A DNA stretch of 64,000 nucleotides, from assembly GCF_028372415.1 (NCBI RefSeq), contig NC_092878.1, forward strand, positions 2,197,501-2,261,500, in the 5' to 3' direction. A program made the translations under genes and the position numbers. Source of the DNA: Notamacropus eugenii. Taxonomy: Eukaryota; Chordata; Mammalia; Diprotodontia; Macropodidae. The stretch's first letter is position 1. Every line of letters starts with the position of its first letter. Positions 22,621 to 35,329 of the stretch are shown here, one piece after another. The notes under the pieces were generated by a model, which searched no databases, was not told the DNA's origin, and saw only the letters and a list, made by a program, of their open reading frames with translations.

Positions 22621-23321
22621 TGATGACTGCGATGGCATATTATGTATACTTTCAGTTTGCTGAAACTCTTGGAAGCCTATATTTTGTCAGCATCCTTCCC
22701 TCAGCTGTTGACAGGTGGATAATGTGAATTTTGGGGAGGCTGGCCCTCAGATATCAGGCACACAGACTGGGTCTGTACTTAATGTTTGGTGGGGCCTAGT
22801 AAAGTATGATGTGGAACTGATACAGGTTTTTTGGGAATACAGGGTCACCTCCATACCATAATGAGATTTTGTGATTTAATCTTGGGGGGAGAATAAAAAT
22901 ATACACAAAATTCATATTGAATTATTTTAATTTTACAGTACAATTTGTCTTGTATTAAAACTTTAATTTGTCATATGGGCTCTAGCTCCTTTCAAAAGAT
23001 CCAGGTACTATTTTGGAAAGTCTCACTAAACATCTCTGACTCATGCCGTCACCCAGGGAACTATGAGAACATCAGTGTCTAACTTATTTTCCTCTTGCAA
23101 AAAAGACCTTCACACAAATATGCATGCGTACACACAGGCACACACACACACACACACATACACACATCATTTTTTTGCCTAGGGGAAACTATAGATATGC
23201 AACACTGCATGGAATGTCAGACTTTTTAAATGTGTGAATTAGTTGTGCTGAATTGTATTCCCCTTTTTTTCTTTGTTATAAACAATCTCTTTAAAAGTGA
23301 GGAGGGAAATAGACTCTGAAA

Positions 23322-23324
<3 letters not shown>

Positions 23325-23372
<48 letters not shown>
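23325..23372. repeat. (GT)24 microsatellite
   Basis: 48 bases of uninterrupted GT. An uninterrupted run of this length is likely to vary in length between individuals. Confidence 0.95.
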
Positions 23373-23377
<5 letters not shown>

Positions 23378-23631
23378 GGGCCCTCACTTTCCTTGCAAGT
23401 GCTGAAACGTTAAAACAAAACCAAACAAACTCACACGAAGGTCTTTACTTGTAAAACCAACCACAATAAAGAGTTCCTTTTCCTTCTCTGAAACCCCTAT
23501 CTCTGACTTACAGTAATACACTCTCAGTCACCTCCTCTTCTTGGCAGGTGGTAAAGAACTAGGACTGGCTAAGAGTTAACATTCGCCCCGGGACCTGCAC
23601 AATCCACGTGATTCAGTACAAGCAAAAGCCA

Positions 23632-23697
23632 CAGGGGCGGGGAACCTGCTGCCTTGAGACCACGTGTAGCCTCTAGCCCACACGTTCCCCACCCCTA
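23632..23697. mobile_element. Tiny hAT-like MITE remnant
   Basis: The left end CAGGGGCGGGGAACCTG and right end GTTCCCCACCCCTAG are near-complementary. They resemble the termini of a short hAT-type element common in marsupials. Only about 66 bases remain. Confidence 0.4.
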
Positions 23698-24639
23698 GGA
23701 ATTTAGGTTTCATATCCTGGATCTGTGCTTCATTACTGCTTAGTACATTTGTCTTTATGTGTCTCTCTCTGTCTATATACACACATACACATAGAGAAAC
23801 ACATATCCACACACCCACACACACATGCACTCCAGGATCCTTGCTATAATGTTCTTCATTAAGGGCTCATCTGTCTTGCCTCTTTCTCTCTTCAAGGCTG
23901 ATCTTTTCATGGGGGCCTAGAAGCTGTGTGAAGTGTGTATGTTGACACAGGAGCCTTTGGATTCTTTTTAAACCTGCTACCATTATGTCTTAGAAGTATG
24001 CTTATTCTCTGTCTGTATCTGCCTAGTCCAAGCTCCTCAGGACATAGAGTTCATAGGACATTCACAGGCCTACCTCCAGTTCTCCATGCTGTCTCATTCT
24101 CTGTCTCTTCTCACAGTTCAAATAATGCTTTATCATTGGAAGCAGGACTTTTCTTGGCCATGGGCCTCAGGCATTCTCTGGGAACAAGGTAAGAGAGGTG
24201 TATCCAAATCAACTGGGAAGAGTTTACCTGAATGCAATGAATATTTTTCATGAATGCAATTCTGAGTTTTACAATGGACAAAACATTGAACTAAGTTGTC
24301 CAAGGACTGTTCCATCAGCAGTGAGCAATAGATATCTAAGTTCAGGGAGGGGAGGATGGAGGAGAAGTATCCATTTGTCTGGGGCAGGAAGATGAATTAA
24401 TGAAATAATAAACAATAAGAGAACAAATGAGAAGAAATTACTATATTCAGTTTTATGATAAAATAATTCTATTTTGTTTACAAGTGGGTATTTTTTTAAA
24501 ATCTAACTCTTCAGTGTAATAAAGTTACATACTAAGTGAGCATAATAACTGGTCTTGTCCCTGAAGAAAAGATGAGGGGAGGAGGCTTTCTTTCTACGTG
24601 GAAGGAAGGATCAACAAGTGCAAAATGTCCTGTTAGATG

Positions 24640-25865
24640 TGGTTATTATGTCAGCTGATTTTGCTTAATTCTTTTTCTTTTCTTAATTAAATTTTACTTT
24701 TTTCCTTTTCCTGTATCCTCATGGCCTGAAAAGAAGAAAGGAATGACAGAACTCTTGCAACAAATAGTCATAGTCAAGCAAAACAAATTCCCTTATTTGC
24801 CACAACCTAAAATATGTGTTTATTCTACATGTTAGTCCATCATCCCTTTGTCAGGAGGTGGCTAGGGATATTAATTGTGCATTCATCAATATTAGCTTTT
24901 TCAAAATTATTCACTCATAACTTTGGTGTTATAGTGTGAATTGTTCTTTCTGTTTTACTCACTTCACCTTGCAACAATTCACAGGTTTCTTTGTAATCCC
25001 TTGATCATTTCTTAAAGCACAATAGTATTTCATACATTCTTCTATTATAATTTGATCAGCCATTCCCTCATTAATTGGCACTTCCTTAGTTTCCAGTTGT
25101 TTGCCATAATAAAAAGAGCTACTGTAATTTTTTTTTGTACATCTTTTTTTGATCTCTTTGGGAGTCTAAATCTAGTAGTGGTACCATTGGGTCATAGGGC
25201 ATGAACAGTTTAGTAACTTTGGGGGCAAAGTTTCAAATTACTTTCCAAAATGGGAAGGTCAACTTGCAGCTCCACCAACCAAGAATGTGCTACTTTCCCA
25301 GAATCCCTCCAATATTTGTCTTTTCCTTATTTGTCAACTTTGCCAATCTGATGAATGTGAGATGGAATCTTAAAGTTGCTTTCATTTGCATTTCCCTAAT
25401 TATTAATGATTTGGAGCATTTTTTCATAAGTCTATAGATAGTTTGGATTTCTTACCTTAAGAACTGCCTGTTCATATCCTTTAGGTTTTTCAATTGGGAC
25501 CCAGTTAACTTTCCCTTCCAAATAGCATTTCATTGGATTTGTGTAAAAACTTTTTAATATTACAGAATAATATTACAGAATCATATTATCATCTGTTATC
25601 CTCTCTATCCTTTGTTCATGAACTCTTCTTTCATACATAAATCTGAAAGGTAATTTCTTCTTTGTTCTTCTAATTTGTTTATAATGTTATCATTTATATC
25701 TATGTCATTTGTCCATTTGGAACTTAATGCAATTTGTTGTATGAGGTAGTACTCTAAATCTAATATTGACCCAACTGCTTTCCAGTTTTCCCAGAAGTTT
25801 TTATCAGATAGTGAGTCCTTAGCCCAGTAACTGGGATCTTTGTGCTTAACAATTAGTTAAACTAA
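24640..25865 (-). mobile_element. L1 LINE 3' part, older subfamily
   Basis: Antisense L1 landmarks: 'ttgatcagccattccctcat', 'ccataataaaaagagctact', 'cattgggtcatagggcatga', 'ccaatctgatgaatgtgaga', 'gtgagtccttagcccagtaa'. The left limit, in the 3' UTR, is uncertain. It is more diverged than its neighbours at 26-31 kb. Confidence 0.8.
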
Positions 25866-26364
25866 AAGTGTGACATATGCACACACATGTGTATATAGAT
25901 ATGTATATTGTATGCACACAAATATATGTGCATACATATACATGTGTGTCTTTCACTAGGCTCTCCCATAGAGTCTACAAACACCCTTACTTTATCTTTA
26001 AGAGCCAAATGGTATCTTGAGGAAAGAGCATTTTGGGCTGGAAGTATAGAATTATAAATTATTTTCTATGAGGGGCTTCTTCCTGTAGAGTCAAAGAGAG
26101 TGTATAGGAATTAATTTTGATTAGGATCAATGAGGAATCTGTGGAGAAGACAGATAAGGAATATAAAGAAAAATTTCTTCCTTGTTAGAACTACCTAGTC
26201 CTAATTAGAAACATTATAAACAGAAGTCTGTGAAGAGTCTATAAGGAACTGGAAGTTTAAGTGCATTCTAGAGAGACTATTACCAGGGACGGCGGAAGAG
26301 AGTAAAAGAAAAAAAAATTTTAAAACTTATTTCCTGAGAGACTGAATTTAACTCATCTTGAGGA
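25866..26364. other. No gene seen; TG/CA-rich stretch at 25880-25950
   Basis: About 500 bases between two L1 copies, beginning with a mixed TATG/CACA microsatellite and otherwise plain sequence. Confidence 0.4.
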
Positions 26365-26377
26365 GAAATGTGAGGAT

Positions 26378-28412
26378 TCTTTTTTTAATAGAATTTTTTT
26401 CTCCAGTCACGTCAAGACAATTTTTAGCATTGTTTTTCCAAGATTTTGAGTATGAAATTTTTTCTCCCTACCTCTTTTCCCTTCCCTCTTCCTATAAAGA
26501 TAGGCAATTTGATATAGGTCATACATGTACTATCATGTAAAACATATTTCCATACTAGCCACAGTTATAAAAGAAGAAACAGATCAAAAGGAAAAAAAAC
26601 CATGAAAAAGAAAAAATATGCTTTGATCTACATTCAGAGTCTATCAGTTCTTTATCTGGATGTGGATAGCATTTTCCATCATGAGTCTTTTTATCTTGCA
26701 TCATTGTGTTGCTGAGACAGCAACAATGTTGCTGATACCATGTACAATGTTTTCTTGGTTCTGCACACTTCACTTTGCATCAATTTGTACAAGTCTTTCC
26801 AAGTTTTTCTGAAATCTGCCTGTTCATCATTTCTTATCGCACAATAGTATTCCATGGCATTCATATACCATAGTTTGTTCAGCCATTCCCCAATTGATGG
26901 GTATCCCCTCAATTTCCAATATTTTGCCACCATGAAAAGGGCTACTACAAATATTTTTGTACATGTAGGTCCTTTTCCCTTTTTTTATGATCTCTTCAGG
27001 ATACAGATCTTGTAGTGATACCACTAGATTAAAGGGTATGCATAGTTTGATTGCCCTCTAGGCATAGTTCCAAATTGCTCTCCAAAATGGTTGGATCTGT
27101 TCACAAATCCACCTAGAGTGCATTAGGGTCCCCATTTTCCCACATCCTCTCCAAAATTTATCATTTTCCTCTTTTTGTCATATTAGCCAATCTGATAGAG
27201 GGGAAGTGGTATCTCAGTGTTGTTTTAATTTGCTTTTCTGTAATCACAAGTGTTTTAGAACATTTCTTCATATGCCTATACAGAGCTTTGATTTCTTCAT
27301 TATCTGAAAACTGCCTGTTCATATCCTTTGATCATTTATCAATTGGGGAATGGCTTGCATTCTCATAAATTTGCCTCAGTTCTCTATATATTTGAGAAAC
27401 GAGGCCTTTATCAGAGACAATTGCTACAAAGTTTGTTTCCCAGCTTTCTGCTTTCCTTTTACTCTTGGTCGCATCAGTTTTGTTTGTGTGAAAGCTATTT
27501 AATTCAATATAATCAAAATTATCTATTTTACATTTTGTAATGCTCTGTATCTTTTGTTTGGTCATGAATTCTTCCCTTTCCCATAGATCTGACAGGTAGA
27601 TTATTTCTTGCTCTTCTAATTTGCTTATAGAACCACCCTTTTTGTCTCAATCATGTACCCATTTTGACCTTATCTTGGTATACATTGTGAACTATTAGTC
27701 TTTAACTAGTTTGCTTCCTATTATTTTCCAGTTTTCCCAGCAGTTTTTTGTCACATAGTGAGTTCTTATCCCAAAGGCTGGGGTCTGTGGGTTTATCAAA
27801 CACCAGGTTGTTATTGTCATTGACTACTGTGTCTGTTTACCTAATCTATTCCACTGATCCAGCACTCTATCTTTTAGACAGTACCAGAGAGTTTTGATGA
27901 TTACTCCTTTTACAATATACTTTGAGATCTGGTATTGCTAGGCCACTATCCTTTGCATCTTCTCCTATTAATTCCCTTGATAATCTTGACCTTTTGTTCT
28001 TCCAAATGAATTTTGTTGTTATTTTTTCTATCTCTATCAAATAATTTTTTTGGTTGATTGGTATGGCACTGAATGAGTAAACTAGATTAGGCAGAATTGT
28101 TGTTTTTATCATATTGACTTGGACTGCCCATGAGCAATTGACATGTTTCCAGTCGTTTAGTTCTGACTTATATGTGTGAAAAATATTTTATAATTGTGTT
28201 CATATAGTTCCTGAGTTTGTCTTGGCAGGTAGACTCCTACATGTTTTATGTTGTTAGAATTACTTTAAATGAAATTTATCTTTCTATCTCTTGCTGCTGG
28301 ACTTTGATGATCAAATAAAGAAATGCTGATGATTTATGTGGATTTATCTTATATCCTGCAACTTTTCAAAAGTTGTTAATTATTTAAGATAGCTTTTTTA
28401 GTTCATTCTCTA
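26378..28412 (-). mobile_element. L1 LINE, 2.0 kb 3' part (ORF2 C-terminal third and 3' UTR)
   Basis: Antisense copy starting with a T-rich tail. On the minus strand ORF2 pieces are readable, such as FSAIPINQKNYLIEIEKI, IWKNKRSRLS and GIPINWGMAEQTMVYE. The frame is broken at least three times. The catalytic FADD box is not included. Flanks AATGTGAGGATTCTT (left) and AATGTGAAAAGGATTCTT (right) look like a target duplication with a three-base difference. Confidence 0.9.
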
Positions 28413-28431
28413 GAATGTGAAAAGGATTCTT

Positions 28432-28769
28432 GATAAATTTTAGTCAGCTTCATGAGCAAACTGAATAGTTGAACTATTCAGAAATGAAGAAAAATCACCT
28501 GATGTTATAGCGAGAGTTTGAGGTGACTTTAGCTATTATCTTTCTCATATCCAAAATATAAGTAATCATCAATGTATGTTTTATTATTGATTTTATTTTA
28601 ATAAATCATGTATTCAACAGCTTTGATATCTACATAATCATAGAAAATTAAAGCATTTAGCAGAAAGATATGTGCAACTGCTATTGGGCAAGGAATGTTC
28701 TCTAGCTTATTCAATAAGTAATATTTAGTGAATTGGGGTGGGGGTGGTTCAGGACAATAAATTAATGAT
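28432..28769. other. Spacer between two divergent L1 copies
   Basis: About 340 bases with no recognised repeat. It contains an exact palindrome at 28461-28481. Confidence 0.5.
28461..28481. repeat. Perfect 10-base palindrome with 1-base centre
   Basis: CTGAATAGTT, then G, then AACTATTCAG. Both arms match at every position. Confidence 0.95.
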
Positions 28770-28786
28770 AAAGAGGTCAGATTTTA

Positions 28787-31062
28787 GCAATGGGATAAGC
28801 TACATGCATTTCCAATAAGATCAGGGGTAAGACAAGGGTGTCCATTATCACCACTATTATTCAATATGGTACTAGAAATGTTAACTGTAGCAATAAGAGA
28901 AGAAAAAGAAATTGAAGGAATTAGAATAGGCAAAGAAAAAACTAAGTTATCACTCTTTGCAGATGATACGATGATATACTTAGAGAATACCAGAGATTCA
29001 AGTAAAAAACTACTTGAAATAATAAACAACTTTGGCAAAGTTGCAGGTTGCAAAATAAATCCTCACAAATCTTCTGCATTTCTATATATTACTAACAAAG
29101 CCCAACAACAAGAGATAGAAAGAGAAATCCCATTTAAAGCTAGAGTAGATACCATAAAATATTTGGGAGTCTACCTGCCAAAACAAACCCAGGGACTATA
29201 TGAACACAATTACAAAATACTTTTCATACAAAGAAAGTCAGATCTAAGTTAAGTAGAAAAATATCAGTTGCTTGTGGGTGGGCCAAGCCAATATAATAAA
29301 AATGACAATTCTATGAAAATTAATTTACTTATTCAGTGTCATACCAATCAAACTATCAGATAATTATTTTCTAGAGGTAGAAAAATAATATTAAAATTCA
29401 TCTGGAAGAACAAAAGGTCCAGAATAACAAGGGAACTAATGAAAAGAAACACTAAGACAGGTGACATAGTTCTACCAGATCTCAAATTGTACTATAAAGC
29501 AGCAATTATCAAAACCACTTGATACTGGCTAAGAAACAGAAGGGTACACCAGTGGAATAGGTTAGGTACCCAAGACACAGCAGGCAATGAATATAGCAAT
29601 CTGCTGTTTGATAAACCCAAGGAGCCCAGCTTCTGGGATAAGAATTCACTGTTCAACAGAAATTGCTGGGAAAACTGGATAACAGTGTGGTGGAAACTAC
29701 GCATAGACCAATGCCTGACACTGTACACAAGAATAAAGTCCAAATAGGTACATGATTTAGGTATAAAGATTGAGACTATAAACAAATTAGTGGAACAAGA
29801 AATAATGTATTTATCAGATTTATGGAGAAGGGAAGAATTTTCGACTAAATGAGATAGAAAACATTATGAAATGCAAAATGCATAATTTTGATTACATTAA
29901 ATTGAAAAGTTTTTGCACAAACAAACCCAATGCAACCAAGATTAGGAGGGAAGCAGAAAATTGGGAAAGAAATTTTGCAACTAGTATCTGTGATAAAGGC
30001 CTCATTTCTGAAATAGATAGAGAACTGAGTCAAATGTACAAGAATTCAAGTTATTCCCCAATTGATAAATGGTCAAAGGATATGAACAGGCAGTTTTCAG
30101 AGGAAGAAATCAAAGCTATCTATAATGATATGAAAAAATGCTCCAAATCACTATTGATTAGAGAGATGCAAATCTAAACAACTCTGAGATACCACATCAC
30201 ACCTATCAGATTGGCTAACATGACAAAATAGGATGACAATAAATGTTGGATAAGATGTGGGAGAGTTGGAACACTAATTCATTGTTGGTGGAGCTGTGAG
30301 CTGATCCAGTTATTCTGGAGAGCAATTTGGAACTATGCCCAAAGGGCTACAAATATGTGCATACCCTTTGACCCAGCAACACTGCTTCTAGGACTGTATC
30401 CCCAAGAGATCATAAAAATGGGCAAAGGTCCCACGTGCACAAAAATATTTATAGCAGCACTCTTTGTGGTGGCCAAAAACTGGAAATCAAGGGGATGCCC
30501 ATCAATTGGGGAATGGCTGAATAAATTGTGGTATATGAATGTAATGGAATACTATTGTGCTATAAGAAATGATGAAGAGGAAGACTCCAGACAGGCCTGG
30601 AAAGACTTATATGAACTGACGCTGAGTGAAAGGAGCAGAACCAGGAGAACTTTGTACACAGCAACAACCACAATGTGAGAGGATTTTTTTCTGATAGACT
30701 CAGAATTTCATTGCAATGCAAGGACTTAAAAAATTCCCTGTGGTCTCTTAAGGCAAAATGCCTTTCCACATCCAGAGAAAGAACTATGGAATTCAATCAC
30801 AGAATGTAGCAGATCATTTTCTTTTGTATTACATTTTGATTTGTTTTATGATTTCTCCCATTCAGTTTAACTCTTCTATACAACCTGACTATGGTGAAAA
30901 TGTATTTAATAGGATTGTATGTGTAGAACCTATATAAAATTGTATGCCATCTCAGGGAGAGAAGGGAGAGGTGGGGGGGAAGGAGGGGGAGGGAGGGGAA
31001 AAAAATCTAAGCTATATGGAAGTGATTGCAGAACACTGAAAACAAATAAAATAATTTTTAAA
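28787..31062 (+). mobile_element. L1 LINE, 2.3 kb 3' part including the reverse transcriptase core
   Basis: The copy opens inside ORF2 at the RT domain: SGVRQGCPLSPLLFNMVL, then LSLFADDTMIYLE with the catalytic FADD at 28956-28967. Downstream come the thumb, the C-terminal segment (MCIPFDPATLLLG, IFIAALFVVAKNWKSRGCPS) and the 3' UTR with a G-rich tract. ORF2 is split into several frames, so the copy is dead. Flanks AAAGAGGTCAGATTTTA (28770-28786) and AAAGAGGTAACATTTTA (31063-31079) are a 17-base target duplication with two mismatches. Confidence 0.92.
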
Positions 31063-31414
31063 AAAGAGGTAACATTTTACTAATTAATAAGAAAATATTC
31101 AAACATACCACTGGATTACTCAAGAGCACAAGATGATAAAATTAATATGGGAATGAATCAAATGGCAGGCTGAGCAGTGACCTGCAAGTGTGGTCAGCCC
31201 TATAATTTTTGCTGCACAAGGAAAGACTCATTGAGTATTTGGATAAGAAGAGAATATATGGAAATTACTAGGATGTAAAAACAAAAGGACAAACAAAACT
31301 TGATATTTAGATTGTGTGTATATTTTTTTCTTTTTTTCTTATTGAAATGGCAACATAGAACATGCCAAATTCATTTAATCCTTCAACCGGGTATATTAGA
31401 AAGCATTTCATTTC

Positions 31415-31680
31415 TATGTCATAGCTGGAAGGGACAGTAGAGGTCACCTAGTTCAATCCTCAACCCTTTTATATTAGGAAATTAAAGGCCAGAGAGATAA
31501 AATGAATTGAGAAGATCATTTAGATAGAAAGTAGCAGAGCTAGAATTTCAACCTGGATCCTCTAACTCTGAAAACCAACATTATTTACACTGTACTACAT
31601 TGGTAGTAACAGGCAAAGCTTGGATCTAGATTGTCTGACTCCAAATTCAATGTTTTTACCACGCTATACTGCCTTCTCTG
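31415..31680 (-). mobile_element. THER/MIR-type CORE-SINE and a second fragment
   Basis: Antisense 'atgtcatagctggaagggac', 'cagagctagaatttcaacct' forms the first copy, to about 31600. 'cttggatctagattgtctga' and 'ttaccacgctatactgcctt' form a second head-only piece. Confidence 0.65.
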
Positions 31681-31998
31681 TCTTACCCCACCCCCACCCC
31701 AACTCCCTTCACTGTCTTTATTTCTATATTTTGTTACCTTAGAACTATAGATCTGGAGACAATCTAATGAATGTAAATCCAGTCACCAATTTATCCATCT
31801 CTAACTTGGCAATATCAGATGACATACTTTTGGTCAACAGTTTCTTATTGTTTTCCTTCTGTTCCTTCAAAATCTTTGGATGAGTTGTCAGTAGGTTCAT
31901 ACAGTCTGACATTTAGACCCAGAAGATTGAGAGTATGTCCTACAACTGTTCTCATAAATCTGACCTGTCTCCTTGAAAAAGCATTTTGCAAATACAAA

Positions 31999-32084
<86 letters not shown>

Positions 32085-33015
32085 ATTTCACTGAATCTCT
32101 GTTGTCACCTTTTCATATCCAAGGACACTTTTGCACCATGATCAGCAAACAGTCTGACTGATTCTCTTTCTCTCTATGATTTATTTAAGGAACCATTTAT
32201 CACTGGCCTTGGAACCTTTCTAAGCTGCTCCTCAAATTATTTTTTGGCTTGCCTGATTTCTAGTTTAAACTAGTCAAGCTACCTATCATGGGCTTCCTTG
32301 TCATCCTTATTTCCCATGTTTAAAAAGATGCCTTCCCTTTTCTCTCCACAATGGTCTCTTTTACTTTACCACTTTACCACTTTTAAAACCTCTATTTTTT
32401 TCATCTGTAGCACACATTTCCTGTTTCTCCAATAAAGTAATTTAATATTCTCTTGGTTTCCTGTGGGTTATTTACTTTTATAGATATTCCTCTCTTTCCT
32501 TCCCTAAATAATGGCTCCATTTTTTCAAGAGTTCTCAGTAATGAAATTGAGCAATCATTAATTTTTTAGGCTTTTCATCTCTCATCAGGATCATAAGATT
32601 TAGCATTAGGACAAAACCCTAGAGATATTGAAATTAACCTGGTGACATCATATTTTTATTCGCCTAATTTTTATCCATTACTCAGAATCATAGGACTTAA
32701 GATTTAGAAGGAAATTTAAATATTATCTCATCTACCACTTTTTAAAAAATCTTATCTTTTATATCTACGTCATGTTCATTTTATACATCCTTCCCTTATG
32801 CAATGAGACATTTTTCATAGCAAAGACTTGAAAATAGTCAATTCAACCAAACTAAAAAATATGTTGACTCTCTGGTAATAAACGTAACATTTCATACCAG
32901 TAATCTCTATCTCTTCAATGAATGGAGGGAGATATGTTTTCTCAACACTTCTCAAGACTGAACTTGGTCCTTTAATTACACAGCATTCGGTTACATTTTT
33001 TTTAAATCATCCTTT
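31680..33015. other. No gene seen; contains a long (TC)n
   Basis: Single-copy-looking AT-rich sequence around the microsatellite at 32002-32082. The 91- and 62-codon frames here run through the repeat. Confidence 0.45.
32002..32082. repeat. (TC)n microsatellite, 81 bases, uninterrupted
   Basis: About 40 CT units without interruption, the purest long repeat in the window. It gives false Ser-Leu and Arg-Glu frames on the two strands. Confidence 0.97.
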
Positions 33016-33074
33016 CCAATCCCCTTATTTTACAGATGAAGAGACTGTGACCTAAGGAGGTTAAATGATTTTTT

Positions 33075-33160
33075 AAACATGTATATAGCACTCACAATGT
33101 GTCAGGCACTACGCTAAGCACTTTTTGCAAATATCTCATTTGATTCTCACAACAACCTTG
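33075..33160 (-). mobile_element. CORE-SINE, first half (split by L1)
   Basis: Antisense SINE 3' part: 'tgtcaggcactacgctaagc', 'atctcatttgattctcacaa'. It continues at 33944. Confidence 0.8.
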
Positions 33161-33943
33161 ATTTAAACAGTATTTTATTTTTTACATATCAAGAAACATT
33201 TAACACTCATTTTTACAAGATTTTGAGTTCCAAGTTTTTCTCTCTCCATCTCTCTTCTCCCCTCTTTTGGAAATGGTAAGCAGTTTGATATAGTTTATAC
33301 ATATGCTGTCATGTAAAACATATTTCCATATTCGTTACAGTTGTGGAAGAAGAAACAAATTAAAAGGGGGGGGGAATCATGACAAAGAATAAAGGAAATG
33401 AAAAAAAAATATGCTTCCATCTGCATTCAGAATCCATCAGTTCTTTATCTGGATATGGATAACATTTTCTTTTGTGAGTCCTTTGTATTTGTCTTGGATC
33501 ATTGGGCTGCTGAGAAGAGCTGAGTCATTCATAGTAGATCATCATACAATGTTACTGATACTGTACAGTGTTTTCCTGGCTCTGCTCATTTCACTTTGCA
33601 TCAGTGTGTACAAGTCTTTCCAGGTTTTTCTGAAATCTGCCTATTCATTATTTCTTGTAACACAATAGTATTCCATTACATTCATAAACCACAGCTTATT
33701 CAGCCATTCCCCAACTGATGGGCATCTCCCCAATTTCCAATATTTTGCCACCACAAAAAAGGGCTGCTATAAATATTTTTGCACATGTAGGTCCTTTTTC
33801 CTTTCTTAATAATCTCTTTAGGATACAGACCTAGCAGCTAGATCAAAGGGTATGCACAGTTTGGTTACCTTTTGAACGCAATCCCAAATTGCTCTTTAGA
33901 ATGGTTGTATCAGTTCTCAACTTACAGTGTATTAGTGTCCCAA
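33161..33943 (-). mobile_element. L1 3' end inserted in a SINE
   Basis: Antisense L1 3' UTR and the end of ORF2 with a T-rich tail. It is flanked by TCTCACAACAACCTTG (33145-33160) and TCTCACAACAGCCTTG (33944-33959), a 16-base duplication with one mismatch. The SINE reads through when the insert is removed. Confidence 0.9.
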
Positions 33944-34135
33944 TCTCACAACAGCCTTGGGAAGGAGGTGCTATTATTCTCATTTTACAAATGAGGAAAT
34001 TGAGGCAAACAAGAGATTAAATGACTTGCCCAAGGTCATACACTTGGTAACTGTCTAAGGTCAAACGTGAACTAAATCTTCCTGCTTCCAGGCCTCGTGC
34101 TCAATCCACTGCACCACCTAGTTATACATGTAATT
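33944..34135 (-). mobile_element. CORE-SINE, second half (split by L1)
   Basis: 'ggtgctattattctcatttt', 'caaatgaggaaattgaggca', 'caatccactgcaccacctag' complete the element begun at 33075. Confidence 0.8.
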
Positions 34136-34900
34136 TGTAGCATAGTTAAGGATGAAACTTAGGTCCTATGACTCATATTAAGTGGGGTTATTTCCCCATT
34201 ACATTGGAGTGGAAACCAGAAGTCCATATGAAACATTCTAACAATGTTGCATGGTTATTACCTTACAATCCAATAATGTCACATCCTCAGTTTCTTTAAG
34301 CATTGCCTGCTCATTGTTCTGGTCACTATCACTTTCTGTTGTAGCTTTATCTTATTTTGTTGTTGCTATGAAAGTCGTACCCACAGAGATCTCCTGGCAC
34401 TTTCTTTATCAGATAAGACTTCCAGGTTGGTAAGCTTGTTTCACACTCTAATTGTCCCTCACATATAGTGTTACACAACTTTGTTTCTACCCATCCACAG
34501 CCTTCCTTTAGCACTTTGTGTCTTGCAACATTGTATCCCCTTGGTTAACTTTCCAACAAGTTTCGGAGACTAAATGTAATCAATTGTGGCCGTCACCTTA
34601 TCTTGTAGGCACGGAATGACAGGACTCACTCATGTTCTCTCCATATTCTGGTTAGACTTTTCTATTATTTCCTACATGTTCCAAATGTCTAATTAGGGGG
34701 GGCCAATAATTTTTTTCATCTCATTTACTTCTGAATTGACACAACTCCTGGTTAAATAACCTGGTCCAAAAAGCATCAGTGGAAGTAAGTCATAGAGAAT
34801 GGTCCCCTATGTAGCACCTCCAAAGATATGTCCTTCATCCTAGGGTTTATGTAGTTTATATAGTTCATAAACTAGAACAAGAAGGGACCTAATAAGAATG
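34135..34900. other. No gene seen
   Basis: About 765 bases of single-copy-looking sequence without an informative frame or recognised repeat. Confidence 0.4.
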
Positions 34901-35060
34901 AATCAATCAAGATTACTATGTGTCAGGCAGTGTGCTAAGTGCTGGGGATACAAATATTTAAAAAAAAAGAGAGACAGACAGACAGTCCCTGTTTTTGAGG
35001 CATTTGCAGTCTAATTGGGAAAGACAACACACAAAAGAAACCTGAAAAGTGTTGGAGTGT
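34900..35060 (-). mobile_element. L2 LINE 3' fragment
   Basis: Antisense L2 end: 'actatgtgtcaggcagtgtg', 'ctaagtgctggggatacaaa', 'ggcatttgcagtctaattgg'. Confidence 0.7.
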
Positions 35061-35329
35061 GGGAGAAGGGAGGGAGCAAGAGGAGGAGGAAAAGGTACTG
35101 AGGAAGAAACATGGTGGAGATGTCAGAAATGTTCCAAAGTAGTGCAGTCAGAAAATGAGGTTATGTCTGAACTGAGTTCTCTCCTTAAGTGAAGATTTGA
35201 AGTTCATGGCTCTGACATCCAATGAGAGATGCAGAGGGTAGCCATGAGGTAGAATACCAAGGTTCATAAGGTTAACCCAATAACAAACTTCTTAGGGCAT
35301 GGTGAAGAAGTCAGTCAGAGGAGATATAT

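Larger units (their letters stand above)
22620..24640. other. Mostly single-copy sequence with microsatellites; no gene seen
   Basis: It holds a (CA)n at about 23131-23167, a long (GT)n at 23325-23372, a small hAT-like remnant at 23632-23697 and a CACA-rich stretch at 23765-23830. No open frame has recognisable content. Confidence 0.45.

Noticed and set aside
26378-31062. A single twin-primed (inverted) L1 insertion
   Set aside because: Each half has its own tail and its own target duplication, and the tails face outward. Two separate insertions fit better.
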